DNA of 41,092 nucleotides from Paenarthrobacter nitroguajacolicus (GCF_007786235.1 NZ_VNFK01000028.1:1-41092); one strand, 5' to 3'. Shown: positions 6,985 to 14,855, counted from the stretch's first letter. The notes: generated by a model not told the origin, from the letters alone. Numbers and translations: made by a program.

Positions 6985-8106
6985 TTAGGCCTTGGCCTTG
7001 ATGGTTTCGATAGCGGCCTTGGCCTTGTCCTGCAGCGTGTTGGAGAGCGGTGCGGACTTTGCGGCGTCGGCTGCGGTCTGCTGTCCTTCGTCGGAGACGA
7101 CGTAGGTTTCGAAGGCCTTGACCAGGTCAGCAACTTCCTTGGTTTCGTAGGTGGTGCACACTACGTGGTACGAAACGAGGACTACCGGGTAGGCGCCCGA
7201 TTCGGTGGTCTTGCGGTCCAGCTTGATGGCGACGTCGTTGGCGGCGCGGCCGTCAACGGCCTTGCCGGCTTCGACGGCCTTGGCTGCAGCGTCGGCGGAG
7301 ATCTTGACGAACTCTTCGCCCACCTTGATGGAGGCGGTGCCCAGCTTGCCGGAGACAGCGGAGTCGTCGGCGTAGGTCACGGCGCCTGGGGTGTCGGTGA
7401 CGGTCTTGACGACGCCGGAGGTGCCCTTGGCGTTTTCGCCCGCGAGGCTTGCGGGCCAGATGCCGGCAGCCTTGTCCGTCCACACCTCGGGAGCAGCAGA
7501 TGCGAGGTAGTCGGTGAAGTTGGTGGTGGTGCCGGAGTCGTCAGAGCGGTTCACCGGGGTGACCTTGAGGTCCGGCAGGGTGACGCCTTCGTTGAGGGCG
7601 GCGATGGCGGGGTCGTTCCAGTTGGCGATTTCGCCGCGGAAGATCTTGGCGACGGTGGCGGCGTCGAGCTTCAGTTCGGTGACGCCGGGAACGTTGAAGG
7701 CGACGGCGATCGGGGAGATGTACACCGGGATGTTGATGGCGCCGTCGGGGCCGCACTTGGCCTTGGAGCTCTCCAGCTCTTCGTCCTTCAGGTAGGCGTC
7801 GGAGCCGGCGAACTGTGCCGAGCCGTCGATGATGGCCTTGCGGCCTGCGCCGGAACCGTCCGGGGAGTACTGAACAGTGGCGCCCGAGTTGGCGGTGGAG
7901 AAACCGGCCTTCCAAGCGTCCATGGCCGCGCCGGTGGAGGAGGCGCCGATGCCGGTCAGGGTGCCGGTAACCTTAGGGCCGGATGCGGCCGACTGGGTGC
8001 CGGCGGTGGTGCCCGTTGCGTTGTCTGAACCGCAAGCAGTGAGCGCGAGAGCGCCGGCTGCGATGACCGCGATTGCCGCGTTGCGGCCGAAGTGAGTTGC
8101 CTTCAC
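6985..8106 (-). CDS. pstS: Periplasmic-type phosphate-binding lipoprotein PstS
   Basis: The 373-aa solute-binding protein captures phosphate outside the membrane and delivers it to PstCA. It has a signal peptide with lipobox LTAC (ALALTACGS), so it should be lipid-anchored. Ligand-loop motifs characteristic of PstS are visible: GIGASSTGAAMDAW, SPDGSGAGRKAIIDG, FAGSDAYL and NRSDDSGTTTNFTDYL. Start GTG 8106 is chosen because it begins the signal peptide and has AAGGGG upstream; the open frame to 8559 runs across the PHO box. It is the first gene of pstSCAB. Confidence 0.97.
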   Translation of the reverse strand: MKATHFGRNAAIAVIAAGALALTACGSDNATGTTAGTQSAASGPKVTGTLTGIGASSTGAAMDAWKAGFSTANSGATVQYSPDGSGAGRKAIIDGSAQFAGSDAYLKDEELESSKAKCGPDGAINIPVYISPIAVAFNVPGVTELKLDAATVAKIFRGEIANWNDPAIAALNEGVTLPDLKVTPVNRSDDSGTTTNFTDYLASAAPEVWTDKAAGIWPASLAGENAKGTSGVVKTVTDTPGAVTYADDSAVSGKLGTASIKVGEEFVKISADAAAKAVEAGKAVDGRAANDVAIKLDRKTTESGAYPVVLVSYHVVCTTYETKEVADLVKAFETYVVSDEGQQTAADAAKSAPLSNTLQDKAKAAIETIKAKA

Positions 8107-8231
8107 TTGGATGTGCCCCTTCCAGGGATTCTTCGATGCGGGCCGAACGGAGATTTCGGCGTGCGCGAGCTGAGGACCTTTTGTTCCTTTACTGAAGGTA
8201 AGGAGCGCAGGTAACGGGACCTGCGGTGGAA

Positions 8232-8260
8232 GGTGAACAGAAGGTGAACGACGGCGGACC
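8232..8260 (-). promoter_or_regulatory. PHO box (PhoP binding site) upstream of pstS
   Basis: On the minus strand GTTCACC occurs at 8243-8249 and 8232-8238, an 11-nt period (GTTCACC-N4-GTTCACC). A degenerate third unit GTCCGCC at 8254-8260 keeps the period. This is the direct-repeat architecture known for PhoP boxes in Streptomyces and relatives. It lies about 126-154 bp upstream of the pstS start and 83-111 bp upstream of the divergent FUSC gene. Confidence 0.8.
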
Positions 8261-8329
8261 ATTGGGTTATGTGGCGCGCGCCACCTTGAGCGCCGCCCGG
8301 GTTGCGGTCGTTGCGACGGGCTGGGCAAA

Positions 8330-8335
8330 TAGACT
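8330..8335 (+). promoter_or_regulatory. Leaderless-type -10 of the FUSC gene
   Basis: TAGACT ends 7 nt before ATG 8343, so transcription should begin at or beside the start codon. Confidence 0.6.
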
Positions 8336-8342
8336 GGGAGGC

Positions 8343-9470
8343 ATGGCTGCCGCGAAGGGATTTTCTGCAAGCAAGAGGTTCCTGCGTGCCAGAGTCCGAA
8401 CGGGTTTGGTGCGGAGCCGGAACTCGTTGACTCCCGCCATCCAAATGACTGTGTGCGCGGTGGGAGCCTACGCCTTCGCTGAATATGTACTGGGCCACCA
8501 AGGGCCGTTGTTTGCTGCCACGTCTTCCTTGATTGCCTTGGGCTTCTCCCGCGACCCAAGGCTGCGTCGGGTCATAGAGGTGGGCCTGGGCTGCACACTG
8601 GGCATCGTGGTGGGTGATTTGCTGCTCCACTGGCTGGGCGCTGGGATCTGGCAGGCCGCCGTCGTGCTTCTTTTCTCTATCCTGCTGGCCAGGTTCCTGG
8701 ACAGCGGCACGATCTTCACCACCCAGCTGGGACTGCAGTCGTTGCTGGTGGTGCTGCTGCCGGCGCCGGCGGGCGGCCCGTTTACGCGCAGCCTGGATGC
8801 CGTGGTGGGTGGCGTGTTCGCGTTGCTGGTGACCATCCTGGTGCCGAAGGATCCGCGACGGGAGCCGAGGAAGGACGTGCAGAAGATCCTGCATGAGCTC
8901 GCGGAGGTACTGCGCGAGTGCGCCAAAGCCATGATCGACAGCGACTCAACAACGGCCTGGCACGCGCTGATCCGCGGCCGGAACTGCCAGCCTTTGGTGG
9001 ACCGGATGCGGCAGACCCTGCGGGCCTCGGGTGAGGTCGCAACGCTCGCTCCCGCGCACCGGAGGCACCGGGACGAACTCGCTGGCCTGGAGCACTCCCT
9101 GGAGTACATCGACCTCGCGCTGCGTAACTCACGCGTCTTTGCGCGGCGGCTCACCAGTGCCATCAACCATGCGGCATTGTCCGATGAAGCGATCGAGAGC
9201 ATCTCCGAAGTCCTGCAGGAAACCGCCGCGGCGATCGACGAGATGACCATCGGGTTGTCCGAGCAGAGCGAAGGTACCCGCCGGGTTCATCTCCGCCGAG
9301 CCAGGAACGACCTCTCGGACATCGCTGCCCGGCTGCACCCCAAGATGCTCGACGTCCAGAGGCTGGAGGGCGAAACCGTGGTGATGCTGTTCCGCCCACT
9401 CATGGTTGACCTGCTGGAGGCGAGCGGCATGGAGCCCGAAGAGGCGCGGGCCGTACTCCCGGCGCTTTGA
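8343..9470 (+). CDS. FUSC / aromatic acid exporter-like membrane protein
   Basis: The 375-aa protein has about six hydrophobic helices in its first half (about residues 30-165, for example VIEVGLGCTLGIVVGDLLLHWLG), and the second half is a soluble, Arg/Glu-rich helical domain. This is the layout of FUSC/DUF939 (ArAE_1-like) proteins, relatives of fusaric-acid and aromatic-acid efflux components; the substrate cannot be read from sequence. ATG 8343 is preferred over GTG 8226 or 8244 because a -10 hexamer sits 7 nt upstream and the longer readings pass through the PHO box. The shared intergenic region with pstS makes phosphate control possible. Confidence 0.85.
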   Translation: MAAAKGFSASKRFLRARVRTGLVRSRNSLTPAIQMTVCAVGAYAFAEYVLGHQGPLFAATSSLIALGFSRDPRLRRVIEVGLGCTLGIVVGDLLLHWLGAGIWQAAVVLLFSILLARFLDSGTIFTTQLGLQSLLVVLLPAPAGGPFTRSLDAVVGGVFALLVTILVPKDPRREPRKDVQKILHELAEVLRECAKAMIDSDSTTAWHALIRGRNCQPLVDRMRQTLRASGEVATLAPAHRRHRDELAGLEHSLEYIDLALRNSRVFARRLTSAINHAALSDEAIESISEVLQETAAAIDEMTIGLSEQSEGTRRVHLRRARNDLSDIAARLHPKMLDVQRLEGETVVMLFRPLMVDLLEASGMEPEEARAVLPAL

Positions 9471-9487
9471 TTGCGCGCCGGGCCGCG

Positions 9488-9566
9488 CCGAGATGGCATT
9501 TAATGCCAATCCCAGGGACTGACATTGTCATTAAGTGCCAACTCGGCGGCTAATAGTGTCAGTCCC
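9488..9566. repeat. Complex fold-back element upstream of radA
   Basis: Three overlapping inverted repeats are present. TGGCATT-T-AATGCCA (9494-9508) is a perfect dyad. 9488-9505 and 9529-9546 are complementary at 16 of 18 positions. GGGACTGACA (9515-9524) pairs with TGTCAGTCCC (9557-9566). Alternative foldings compete. It shares ACTGAC and CATTA words with the palindrome at 3796-3861. Confidence 0.65.
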
Positions 9567-9572
9567 CGCGAC

Positions 9573-9578
9573 TAACCT
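9573..9578 (+). promoter_or_regulatory. Leaderless-type -10 of radA
   Basis: TAACCT ends 7 nt before ATG 9586. Confidence 0.55.
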
Positions 9579-9585
9579 TGAACCC

Positions 9586-10959
9586 ATGGCTTCCAAGACC
9601 TCCCGCGCATCCAAGACACCCGCCTACAAATGCGCCGAATGCGGCTGGACAGCCATCAAGTGGGTGGGGCGCTGCGGCGAGTGCCAGGCCTGGGGAACCG
9701 TTGAGGAGTACGGCGCCACGGTAGCGCGTACGACGGCGGCCGCTACCGTTCTGGAGCCGGCCCGCCGTATCGCTGAGGTGGATGGCACTACGGCAGCTTT
9801 CCTTCCCACCGGGGTGGACGAACTCGACCGCGTCCTGGGCGGAGGCCTCGTGCCAGGTGCCGTCATCCTGCTCGCTGGGGAACCCGGCGTCGGGAAGTCC
9901 ACGCTCCTCTTGGACGTAGCGGCGAAGTTCGCGCGCACCGGACAGGACGTCCTCTACATCACCGGCGAGGAGTCCGCGGCGCAGGTGAAGCTGCGCGCTG
10001 AGCGGATCGACGCCGTGGCCCATACCCTTTATCTGTCCGCCGAGACCGACCTGGGGCAGGCACTTGGGCAGGTGGAGAAGCTGGAACCCAAGCTGCTGAT
10101 TGTTGACTCGGTGCAAACGCTGAGCAGCGCGGACGTGGAGGGCAGCGCCGGTGGCGTCTCGCAGGTCCGTGAGGTGGCAGCATCGATCATCGCCGCAGCC
10201 AAGCGACGCAACATGACCACGCTGTTGGTGGGCCATGTGACCAAGGAAGGCACCATCGCCGGCCCGCGGCTGCTGGAACACCTGGTGGACGTCGTGTGCC
10301 AGTTCGAAGGCGAGCGCCACTCCCGCCTGCGCCTGCTGCGCGCGGTCAAGAACCGCTACGGCGCCACGGACGACGTCGGATGCTTCGACCTGAACGAGGC
10401 CGGCATTGAGGGTCTCGCGGACCCCAGCGGACTGTTTGTGTCCCGTACCCGCGAGCCCGTCTCCGGCACCTGCATCACGGTGACCATGGAGGGACGGCGG
10501 CCATTGCTTGCCGAGGTCCAGTCACTCCTTGCTGAAAGCCCCAACTCCCAACCCCGCCGGGCCACCAGCGGGCTCGAGAGTTCACGGGTGGCCATGCTGC
10601 TGGCGGTCCTCCAGCAGCGCGCCGGTTGCATGCTCCACAAGGACGACTCCTACGTAGCGACCGTCGGCGGCGTGAAGCTCACGGAACCCGCCACGGACCT
10701 GGCGGTGGCCCTGGCTGTTGCGTCGGCAAAATCGCGGAAGGCACTCCCCCAGCGGCTCATCGCGTTCGGTGAGGTGGGGCTCGCAGGCGAGGTCCGCCCG
10801 GTTCCCGGCATCAACCAACGCATCCAGGAAGCGCACCGGCTTGGCTTCACGCACGCGATAGTGCCGGCCAGTCCGGCAGGTGCGGGCGTCATCCCAGACG
10901 GCTTCTCCGTGCGCGAAGTGGGCCACCTCGCAGAGGCACTGGAACTGTTGATCACTTAG
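9586..10959 (+). CDS. radA: DNA repair protein RadA (Sms)
   Basis: The 457-aa RecA-like ATPase promotes branch migration and processing of recombination intermediates. The N-terminal C4 zinc finger (CAECGWTAIKWVGRCGEC, about residues 14-31) is complete. Walker A GEPGVGKST lies near residue 103 and Walker B LLIVDSVQ near 166. The RadA-specific KNRYG motif is near 257, and a C-terminal Lon-protease-like domain follows (SYVATVGGVKLTEPATDLAVALA). ATG 9586 matches the family N-terminus and has a -10 hexamer 7 nt upstream; the longer reading from 9535 lacks both. It lies two genes upstream of disA, a common actinobacterial and firmicute neighbourhood. Confidence 0.97.
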   Translation: MASKTSRASKTPAYKCAECGWTAIKWVGRCGECQAWGTVEEYGATVARTTAAATVLEPARRIAEVDGTTAAFLPTGVDELDRVLGGGLVPGAVILLAGEPGVGKSTLLLDVAAKFARTGQDVLYITGEESAAQVKLRAERIDAVAHTLYLSAETDLGQALGQVEKLEPKLLIVDSVQTLSSADVEGSAGGVSQVREVAASIIAAAKRRNMTTLLVGHVTKEGTIAGPRLLEHLVDVVCQFEGERHSRLRLLRAVKNRYGATDDVGCFDLNEAGIEGLADPSGLFVSRTREPVSGTCITVTMEGRRPLLAEVQSLLAESPNSQPRRATSGLESSRVAMLLAVLQQRAGCMLHKDDSYVATVGGVKLTEPATDLAVALAVASAKSRKALPQRLIAFGEVGLAGEVRPVPGINQRIQEAHRLGFTHAIVPASPAGAGVIPDGFSVREVGHLAEALELLIT

Positions 10960-11013
10960 CCCTTCCGGGGTGTCGAGTGCCTCCTGAGCTGCGGGTTCGG
11001 CAAGGATTGGCTC

Positions 11014-11637
11014 ATGACCAAGAGAACTGTGCTTATCGGGGGACGCTTTTTCTTTGGCCTTTTGACCTTGGTGGCTGTGGGGACACAGCTGACCGTTCAC
11101 TTGGGCATGGGCTACGACTTCTGGAATTTCTTCAGTTATTTCACCAATCTGTCCAATATCTTCGCGGCGCTGGTGTTGCTCATCAGTGGCTACAGGGTGC
11201 TGATCCGCAAGCGCCCCAGCGAGATTGACGACGTCACCCGCGGAACGGCCACCATCGCCATGGCCGTGGTGGGGCTGGTGTTCGGGGCGCTGCTGGCTGG
11301 TGAGGACCTGGGCTCGCTGCTGCCTTGGGTCAACTTCGTGGTCCACTACCTGATGCCCGTGGTGATGGTGGCGGACTGGCTCTTCCAACCGCCGCGCGCC
11401 ACCCTTAGGCCCAAGCACATTTGGTACTGGCTGCTCTATCCCATCGGCTATCTGGTCTACAGCCTGGTCCGCGGGGCCTTCGTGGACTGGTACCCGTACT
11501 GGTTCATCGATCCCGCACGCGCCGGTGGCTGGGGCGGCGTGGTGATCTTCGCGTTGGCCATCTCGGTGGGGTTCCTCGTGGTGAGCTTGGCAATGCTGTG
11601 GCTTGGGAACAAGCTGAAGCGGCAGGTGGATTACTAA
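11014..11637 (+). CDS. Pr6Pr-family-like integral membrane protein
   Basis: The 207-aa protein has about six hydrophobic segments and the motif set I associate with Pr6Pr/FAR-17a-like membrane proteins: FFSYFTNLSNIFAALVLL near residue 40, VHYLMPVVMVADWLF near 110, and WLLYPIGYLVYSLVRGAFVDWYPYWFID near 135. The conserved His, Asp and aromatic residues in membrane segments resemble the AIG1/ADTRP serine/threonine-type hydrolase family, but catalysis is not established here. AAGGA lies 9 nt before ATG 11014. It sits between radA and the disA leader, probably as its own unit. Confidence 0.7.
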   Translation: MTKRTVLIGGRFFFGLLTLVAVGTQLTVHLGMGYDFWNFFSYFTNLSNIFAALVLLISGYRVLIRKRPSEIDDVTRGTATIAMAVVGLVFGALLAGEDLGSLLPWVNFVVHYLMPVVMVADWLFQPPRATLRPKHIWYWLLYPIGYLVYSLVRGAFVDWYPYWFIDPARAGGWGGVVIFALAISVGFLVVSLAMLWLGNKLKRQVDY

Positions 11638-11673
11638 ACCGCTGAATCCACACGGAAATAACTACACCAATTT

Positions 11674-11681
11674 GTTATATC
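11674..11681 (+). promoter_or_regulatory. Candidate extended -10 promoter for the disA leader
   Basis: The run TGTTATATC (11673-11681) resembles an extended -10 element. A start about 7 nt on would fall just before the structured element at 11694. A GGAA-N16-GTT spacing (11654/11674) also exists, which would suit an ECF-type sigma factor. Both readings are weak. Confidence 0.3.
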
Positions 11682-11693
11682 CGCCCATGTCAG

Positions 11694-11811
11694 CGGGCAC
11701 CGTTCCCCAAAGTGGACCTGTCAGACAGGCGGGAAAACCCCTCTTCCAGAGGCAGCCGAACATAACGAAATGACCCATTTTGGGGCTTGCTGGTGCGGTT
11801 AACGGTGCCCG
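11694..11811 (+). ncRNA. Candidate structured leader RNA upstream of disA
   Basis: A continuous 22-nt strand (11694-11715) can form two stacked 11-bp helices. 11694-11704 pairs perfectly with 11801-11811, and 11705-11715 pairs with 11775-11785 with one G·U (g11712/t11778). A 15-nt bulge (11786-11800) separates the two 3' strands. Enclosed hairpins are 11717-11729 (CCTG-tcaga-CAGG) and 11740-11752 (CCTCT-tcc-AGAGG). The G·U would be an A·C mismatch on the other strand, so plus-strand RNA is favoured, the disA direction. It ends 110 nt before disA. I recognise no Rfam family; it does not look like a ydaO c-di-AMP riboswitch. Confidence 0.5.
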
Positions 11812-11921
11812 GAAGCCCTATCATTGTGCTTGTCGTCATTGGGGCATTTTTCATGAGTGCCCACTGATGCCGGATTCAGCTTGTCTGTGAGCCGAGGCTT
11901 GCACCTTCGAAGGGAAACCCT

Positions 11922-12998
11922 ATGGCCCGGAGCCCGGAAGAATCGCTCAAAGCGACTCTGGCCAGAGTCGCACCCGGAACTCCGTTGCGGGATGGCCTTG
12001 AACGCATCCTCCGTGGACGCACCGGTGCCTTGATCGTGCTGGGCTATGACCGCACCATCGACTCCATCTGTTCCGGCGGATTCGATATCGGTATCGATTT
12101 CTCTCCCACACGTTTGCGTGAGCTGGCCAAGATGGACGGTGCCATCATCTGCGACAAGGACGCCAGCAACATCGTCCGCGCCGCTGTCCAACTGGTTCCC
12201 GATTCGAGCATCGAAACCCAGGAATCCGGCACCAGGCACCGTACGGCTGAACGCGTCGCCATCCAGACCGGCGTCCCCGTCATTTCCGTCAGCCAGTCCA
12301 TGCAGATCATCGCGCTTTACGTGAACGGGCTGCGTCACGTCCTGGAAGGCTCGGAGAAGGTCCTTGCCCGCGCCAACCAGGCCTTGGCAACGCTGGAACG
12401 GTACAGCGCCAGGTTGGACCAGGTCACCAGTTCACTGTCTGCCTTGGAGATCGAAGCCCTCGTCACGGTCAGGGACGTCGCCGTGACTCTCCAGCGCCAG
12501 GAAATGGTCCGCCGCATCTCGGAGGAGATCGCACAGTACGTCCTGGAACTTGGCGAGGACGGCCGCTTGCTGTCGCTGCAGGTGGAGGAACTCACCATGG
12601 GCCGCGGCCCGGGCAGCGACGTCATCATTCGTGACTACTCGGATCCGGACGCAACACCGGAGGAAATCGAGGAGGCCGTCCAAGCCCTCCTCAACCTCGG
12701 CCCGACGGAACTGATCGACCTTAGCCGCATTGCCCACATCATCGGCTTCGCCGGCGGGGTGGAGCAGTTGGACGCCGTGGTCCAGCCCCGTGGCTACCGC
12801 TTGCTGTCCGGGCTGAAGTCCGTGCCCAAGGCCGTGGCTGATCGCCTGGTGGACTACTTCGGTGGGCTCCAGAACCTCATGGCCGCCACCATCGACGACC
12901 TCATGACCGTCGATGGCATCGGCGATCAGCGCGCCCGCACGGTCCGCGAGGGTTTGAGCCGCATGGCCGAGGCCAGTTTGCTGGACCGCTTCCTCTAA
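11922..12998 (+). CDS. disA: Diadenylate cyclase / DNA integrity scanning protein DisA
   Basis: The 358-aa protein converts two ATP to cyclic di-AMP and scans DNA for branched structures. The N-terminal DAC domain has both catalytic motifs: DGAIICDKD (DGA, about residues 75-83) and GTRHRTAERV (RHR, about 105-114). A coiled spacer follows, then a C-terminal RuvA-like helix-hairpin-helix (DYFGGLQNLMAATIDDLMTVDGIGDQRARTVREGL, about 308-345). The length is typical for octameric DisA. GAAGGGA lies about 6 nt before ATG 11922. The upstream 284-nt region holds a candidate structured RNA. It shares the neighbourhood with radA and mutY. Confidence 0.97.
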   Translation: MARSPEESLKATLARVAPGTPLRDGLERILRGRTGALIVLGYDRTIDSICSGGFDIGIDFSPTRLRELAKMDGAIICDKDASNIVRAAVQLVPDSSIETQESGTRHRTAERVAIQTGVPVISVSQSMQIIALYVNGLRHVLEGSEKVLARANQALATLERYSARLDQVTSSLSALEIEALVTVRDVAVTLQRQEMVRRISEEIAQYVLELGEDGRLLSLQVEELTMGRGPGSDVIIRDYSDPDATPEEIEEAVQALLNLGPTELIDLSRIAHIIGFAGGVEQLDAVVQPRGYRLLSGLKSVPKAVADRLVDYFGGLQNLMAATIDDLMTVDGIGDQRARTVREGLSRMAEASLLDRFL

Positions 12999-13045
12999 GC
13001 CGCCCGCCGCCGTCGACCAATACCGTCAACCGCCGCGGTCCAGCG

Positions 13046-13768
13046 TTAGTTCAGTTGGAAAACGGCTTTGGGGCTGGCCTTGTTTCCCAGCCGGGCCTCG
13101 AACGTGTAGTAAGCGCCGCCGCCCCCGGGTTTGGCGTTGATCGCGCCGCAGCCCTCAAGTGTGCGGTTGCGTTGCCACGGAAAATTGGCCGTCTCGCTCT
13201 TCCCGGGCTGGATGGTCTTGATCAGGTCCACGCCGCCGGTCTGGCAGTCCTTGGACGAGAAGATGCGGTCCGCACCGCTCATCACCAGGTACTCCATTTG
13301 GGATGTGCCCACGTTGACCTCGCAAGGGGCCGCATTCCCGTTGGTGATGGTCATGGTGAGCAGTGGCTTCTCCTCCGCACCGTAGGCAGGCTTGTCCGTC
13401 TTGGCGGTGACTGTCATGAGGTTGAAGTCGCACACAGGTGTCGGCGAGGCGGACGGCGACGATGTTCCGGTGGGCGCGCTCCCCTGCGTCGGTGCCTGCG
13501 AGGTGTCCGGGGTAGTGACGGCCTGCGGCTCCGGCTGCCCGGTGAAGGCACCCGTGATGGCCACCGCGCCAATTACCAACAGAACGATCACCAGCAGCAG
13601 GCCACCAAAAACAACCTGTCGACGACGGCGGTACACGGCAGGGCTCGGCTGTCGCCTCTTCGTCGGGCTGCTTTTGCCCGGCGCACCGGCACGGGATGAG
13701 CCACGGGCAGCACCCTTCGCCGGCGCTGATGAGCGCGCGGTCGACTGCTGCTTACCCTTGTTGGCCAT
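13046..13768 (-). CDS. Membrane-anchored protein with extracytoplasmic domain
   Basis: The 240-aa protein has a strongly basic, low-complexity cytoplasmic N-terminus (about residues 1-48, rich in K/R/S/A/G), one transmembrane helix (VVFGGLLLVIVLLVIGAVAITGAF, about 52-75), and a Pro/Ser/Thr linker. A C-terminal domain of about 125 residues has four cysteines and a beta-sandwich-like pattern (LLTMTITNGNAAPCEVNVG). It could be a DUF4232-like or similar Ig-type domain; function unknown. The start is supported by a -10 hexamer 6 nt upstream. It lies convergent with disA and divergent from mutY. Confidence 0.78.
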   Translation of the reverse strand: MANKGKQQSTARSSAPAKGAARGSSRAGAPGKSSPTKRRQPSPAVYRRRRQVVFGGLLLVIVLLVIGAVAITGAFTGQPEPQAVTTPDTSQAPTQGSAPTGTSSPSASPTPVCDFNLMTVTAKTDKPAYGAEEKPLLTMTITNGNAAPCEVNVGTSQMEYLVMSGADRIFSSKDCQTGGVDLIKTIQPGKSETANFPWQRNRTLEGCGAINAKPGGGGAYYTFEARLGNKASPKAVFQLN

Positions 13769-13774
13769 GCTTCT

Positions 13775-13780
13775 AGGCTA
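13775..13780 (-). promoter_or_regulatory. Leaderless-type -10 of the membrane-anchored protein gene
   Basis: TAGCCT on the minus strand ends 6 nt before ATG 13768. Confidence 0.55.
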
Positions 13781-13888
13781 GGCTCGCGCGTATCAGGGCA
13801 CCTAACCTACACGCCGCAGGGCCCCAATCCGGACGTGTGTGACGTCGGCCATGGGACTGCCCGGGGCCTCGGATGATCGGGGTTCCAC

Positions 13889-13894
13889 TACAGT
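13889..13894 (+). promoter_or_regulatory. Candidate -10 of mutY
   Basis: TACAGT ends 10 nt before ATG 13905, implying a leader of only a few nucleotides. Confidence 0.35.
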
Positions 13895-13904
13895 GGATGG
13901 CAGT

Positions 13905-14855
13905 ATGACACTTCCCGATTCCAACAAGCTCACCGAGCTCCATGGCGCCCTGGATCAGTGGTTCGCCGAGGCCGCAAGGGACCTTCCCTGGCGCGAGCCC
14001 GACTGCAGCCCATGGGGCATCCTGGTCAGCGAAATCATGCTCCAGCAGACCCCGGTGGTACGGGTGCTCCCGGTGTGGCGCGACTGGATGGACCGCTGGC
14101 CCACGCCCGCCCATCTTGCCAACCAGCCCTCGGGCGAAGCCGTTCGCCACTGGGGCCGCTTGGGCTATCCACGGCGGGCCCTGCGGTTGCATGCGGCCGC
14201 TGTCGCCATCTGCGAGCAGAACGACGGCAAGGTTCCCGACACGTATCCCGAGCTCCTGGAACTGCCGGGTGTCGGCAGCTACACGGCAGCCGCCGTCGCC
14301 GCGTTTGCCTTCGGTCGGCGCGAGACCGTGGTGGATACGAACATCCGGCGCGTCCACGCACGGCTGGTGTCCGGAACTGCCCTGCCCGCTCCGGCCTTGA
14401 CCGCCGGGGAAATGCGCCTTGCCCAAGCACTCCTCCCAGTCGAGCAGGCGTTGTCCGTGCGTTGGAATGCTTCCGTCATGGAGCTCGGCGCCATGGTCTG
14501 CACAGCCCGCAGTCCCAAGTGCGCTGACTGTCCCGTCCGCTCGAGTTGCGCTTGGCTTGCGGCCGGTGAGCCGCCGCCGTCGTACACCCCCAAGGGCCAG
14601 TCATGGCACGGCACCGACCGTCAGGTCCGCGGCGCCGTGATGGCCGTCCTCCGCGAAGCCGCCTACCCTGTCCCGCGGGAAATGTTCGAGCGTTCACCGG
14701 CCGACCTTGGCTTCGCTCCCTCCGGAGTTGGCATTCCGCTCGCCGCACTGCACAGGCTGAATTCGGCACCTGAGCAGCTTGAGCGCGCATTGGACGGTTT
14801 GTTGAGTGACGGCTTGGCGGAGATGCACGACGGCGGGTTGCGGCTTCCGGCGTAG
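13905..14855 (+). CDS. mutY: A/G-specific adenine DNA glycosylase MutY
   Basis: The 316-aa base-excision enzyme removes adenine mispaired with 8-oxoguanine. The catalytic Glu lies in VSEIMLQQTPV (about residues 40-50). The helix-hairpin-helix LPGVGSYTAAAVAAFAF with catalytic Asp in VVDTNIRRVHARL follows at about 119-155. The [4Fe-4S] ligands are complete as C-X6-C-X2-C-X5-C (CTARSPKCADCPVRSSC, about 199-215). The C-terminal NUDIX-like recognition domain is short, as in other actinobacterial MutY. ATG 13905 is chosen over the GTG at 13893 and the frame start at 13839 because conserved sequence begins soon after it and a -10 hexamer lies close upstream. Confidence 0.94.
   Translation: MTLPDSNKLTELHGALDQWFAEAARDLPWREPDCSPWGILVSEIMLQQTPVVRVLPVWRDWMDRWPTPAHLANQPSGEAVRHWGRLGYPRRALRLHAAAVAICEQNDGKVPDTYPELLELPGVGSYTAAAVAAFAFGRRETVVDTNIRRVHARLVSGTALPAPALTAGEMRLAQALLPVEQALSVRWNASVMELGAMVCTARSPKCADCPVRSSCAWLAAGEPPPSYTPKGQSWHGTDRQVRGAVMAVLREAAYPVPREMFERSPADLGFAPSGVGIPLAALHRLNSAPEQLERALDGLLSDGLAEMHDGGLRLPA

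Noticed and set aside
8226..8342. Longer FUSC start at GTG 8226 or 8244
   Set aside because: It would translate through the PHO box and the -10 hexamer; ATG 8343 fits both the promoter and the family.
11694..11811. ydaO-type c-di-AMP riboswitch for the disA leader
   Set aside because: The tempting link to c-di-AMP is not supported; none of the conserved ydaO sequence elements could be found and the helix layout differs.
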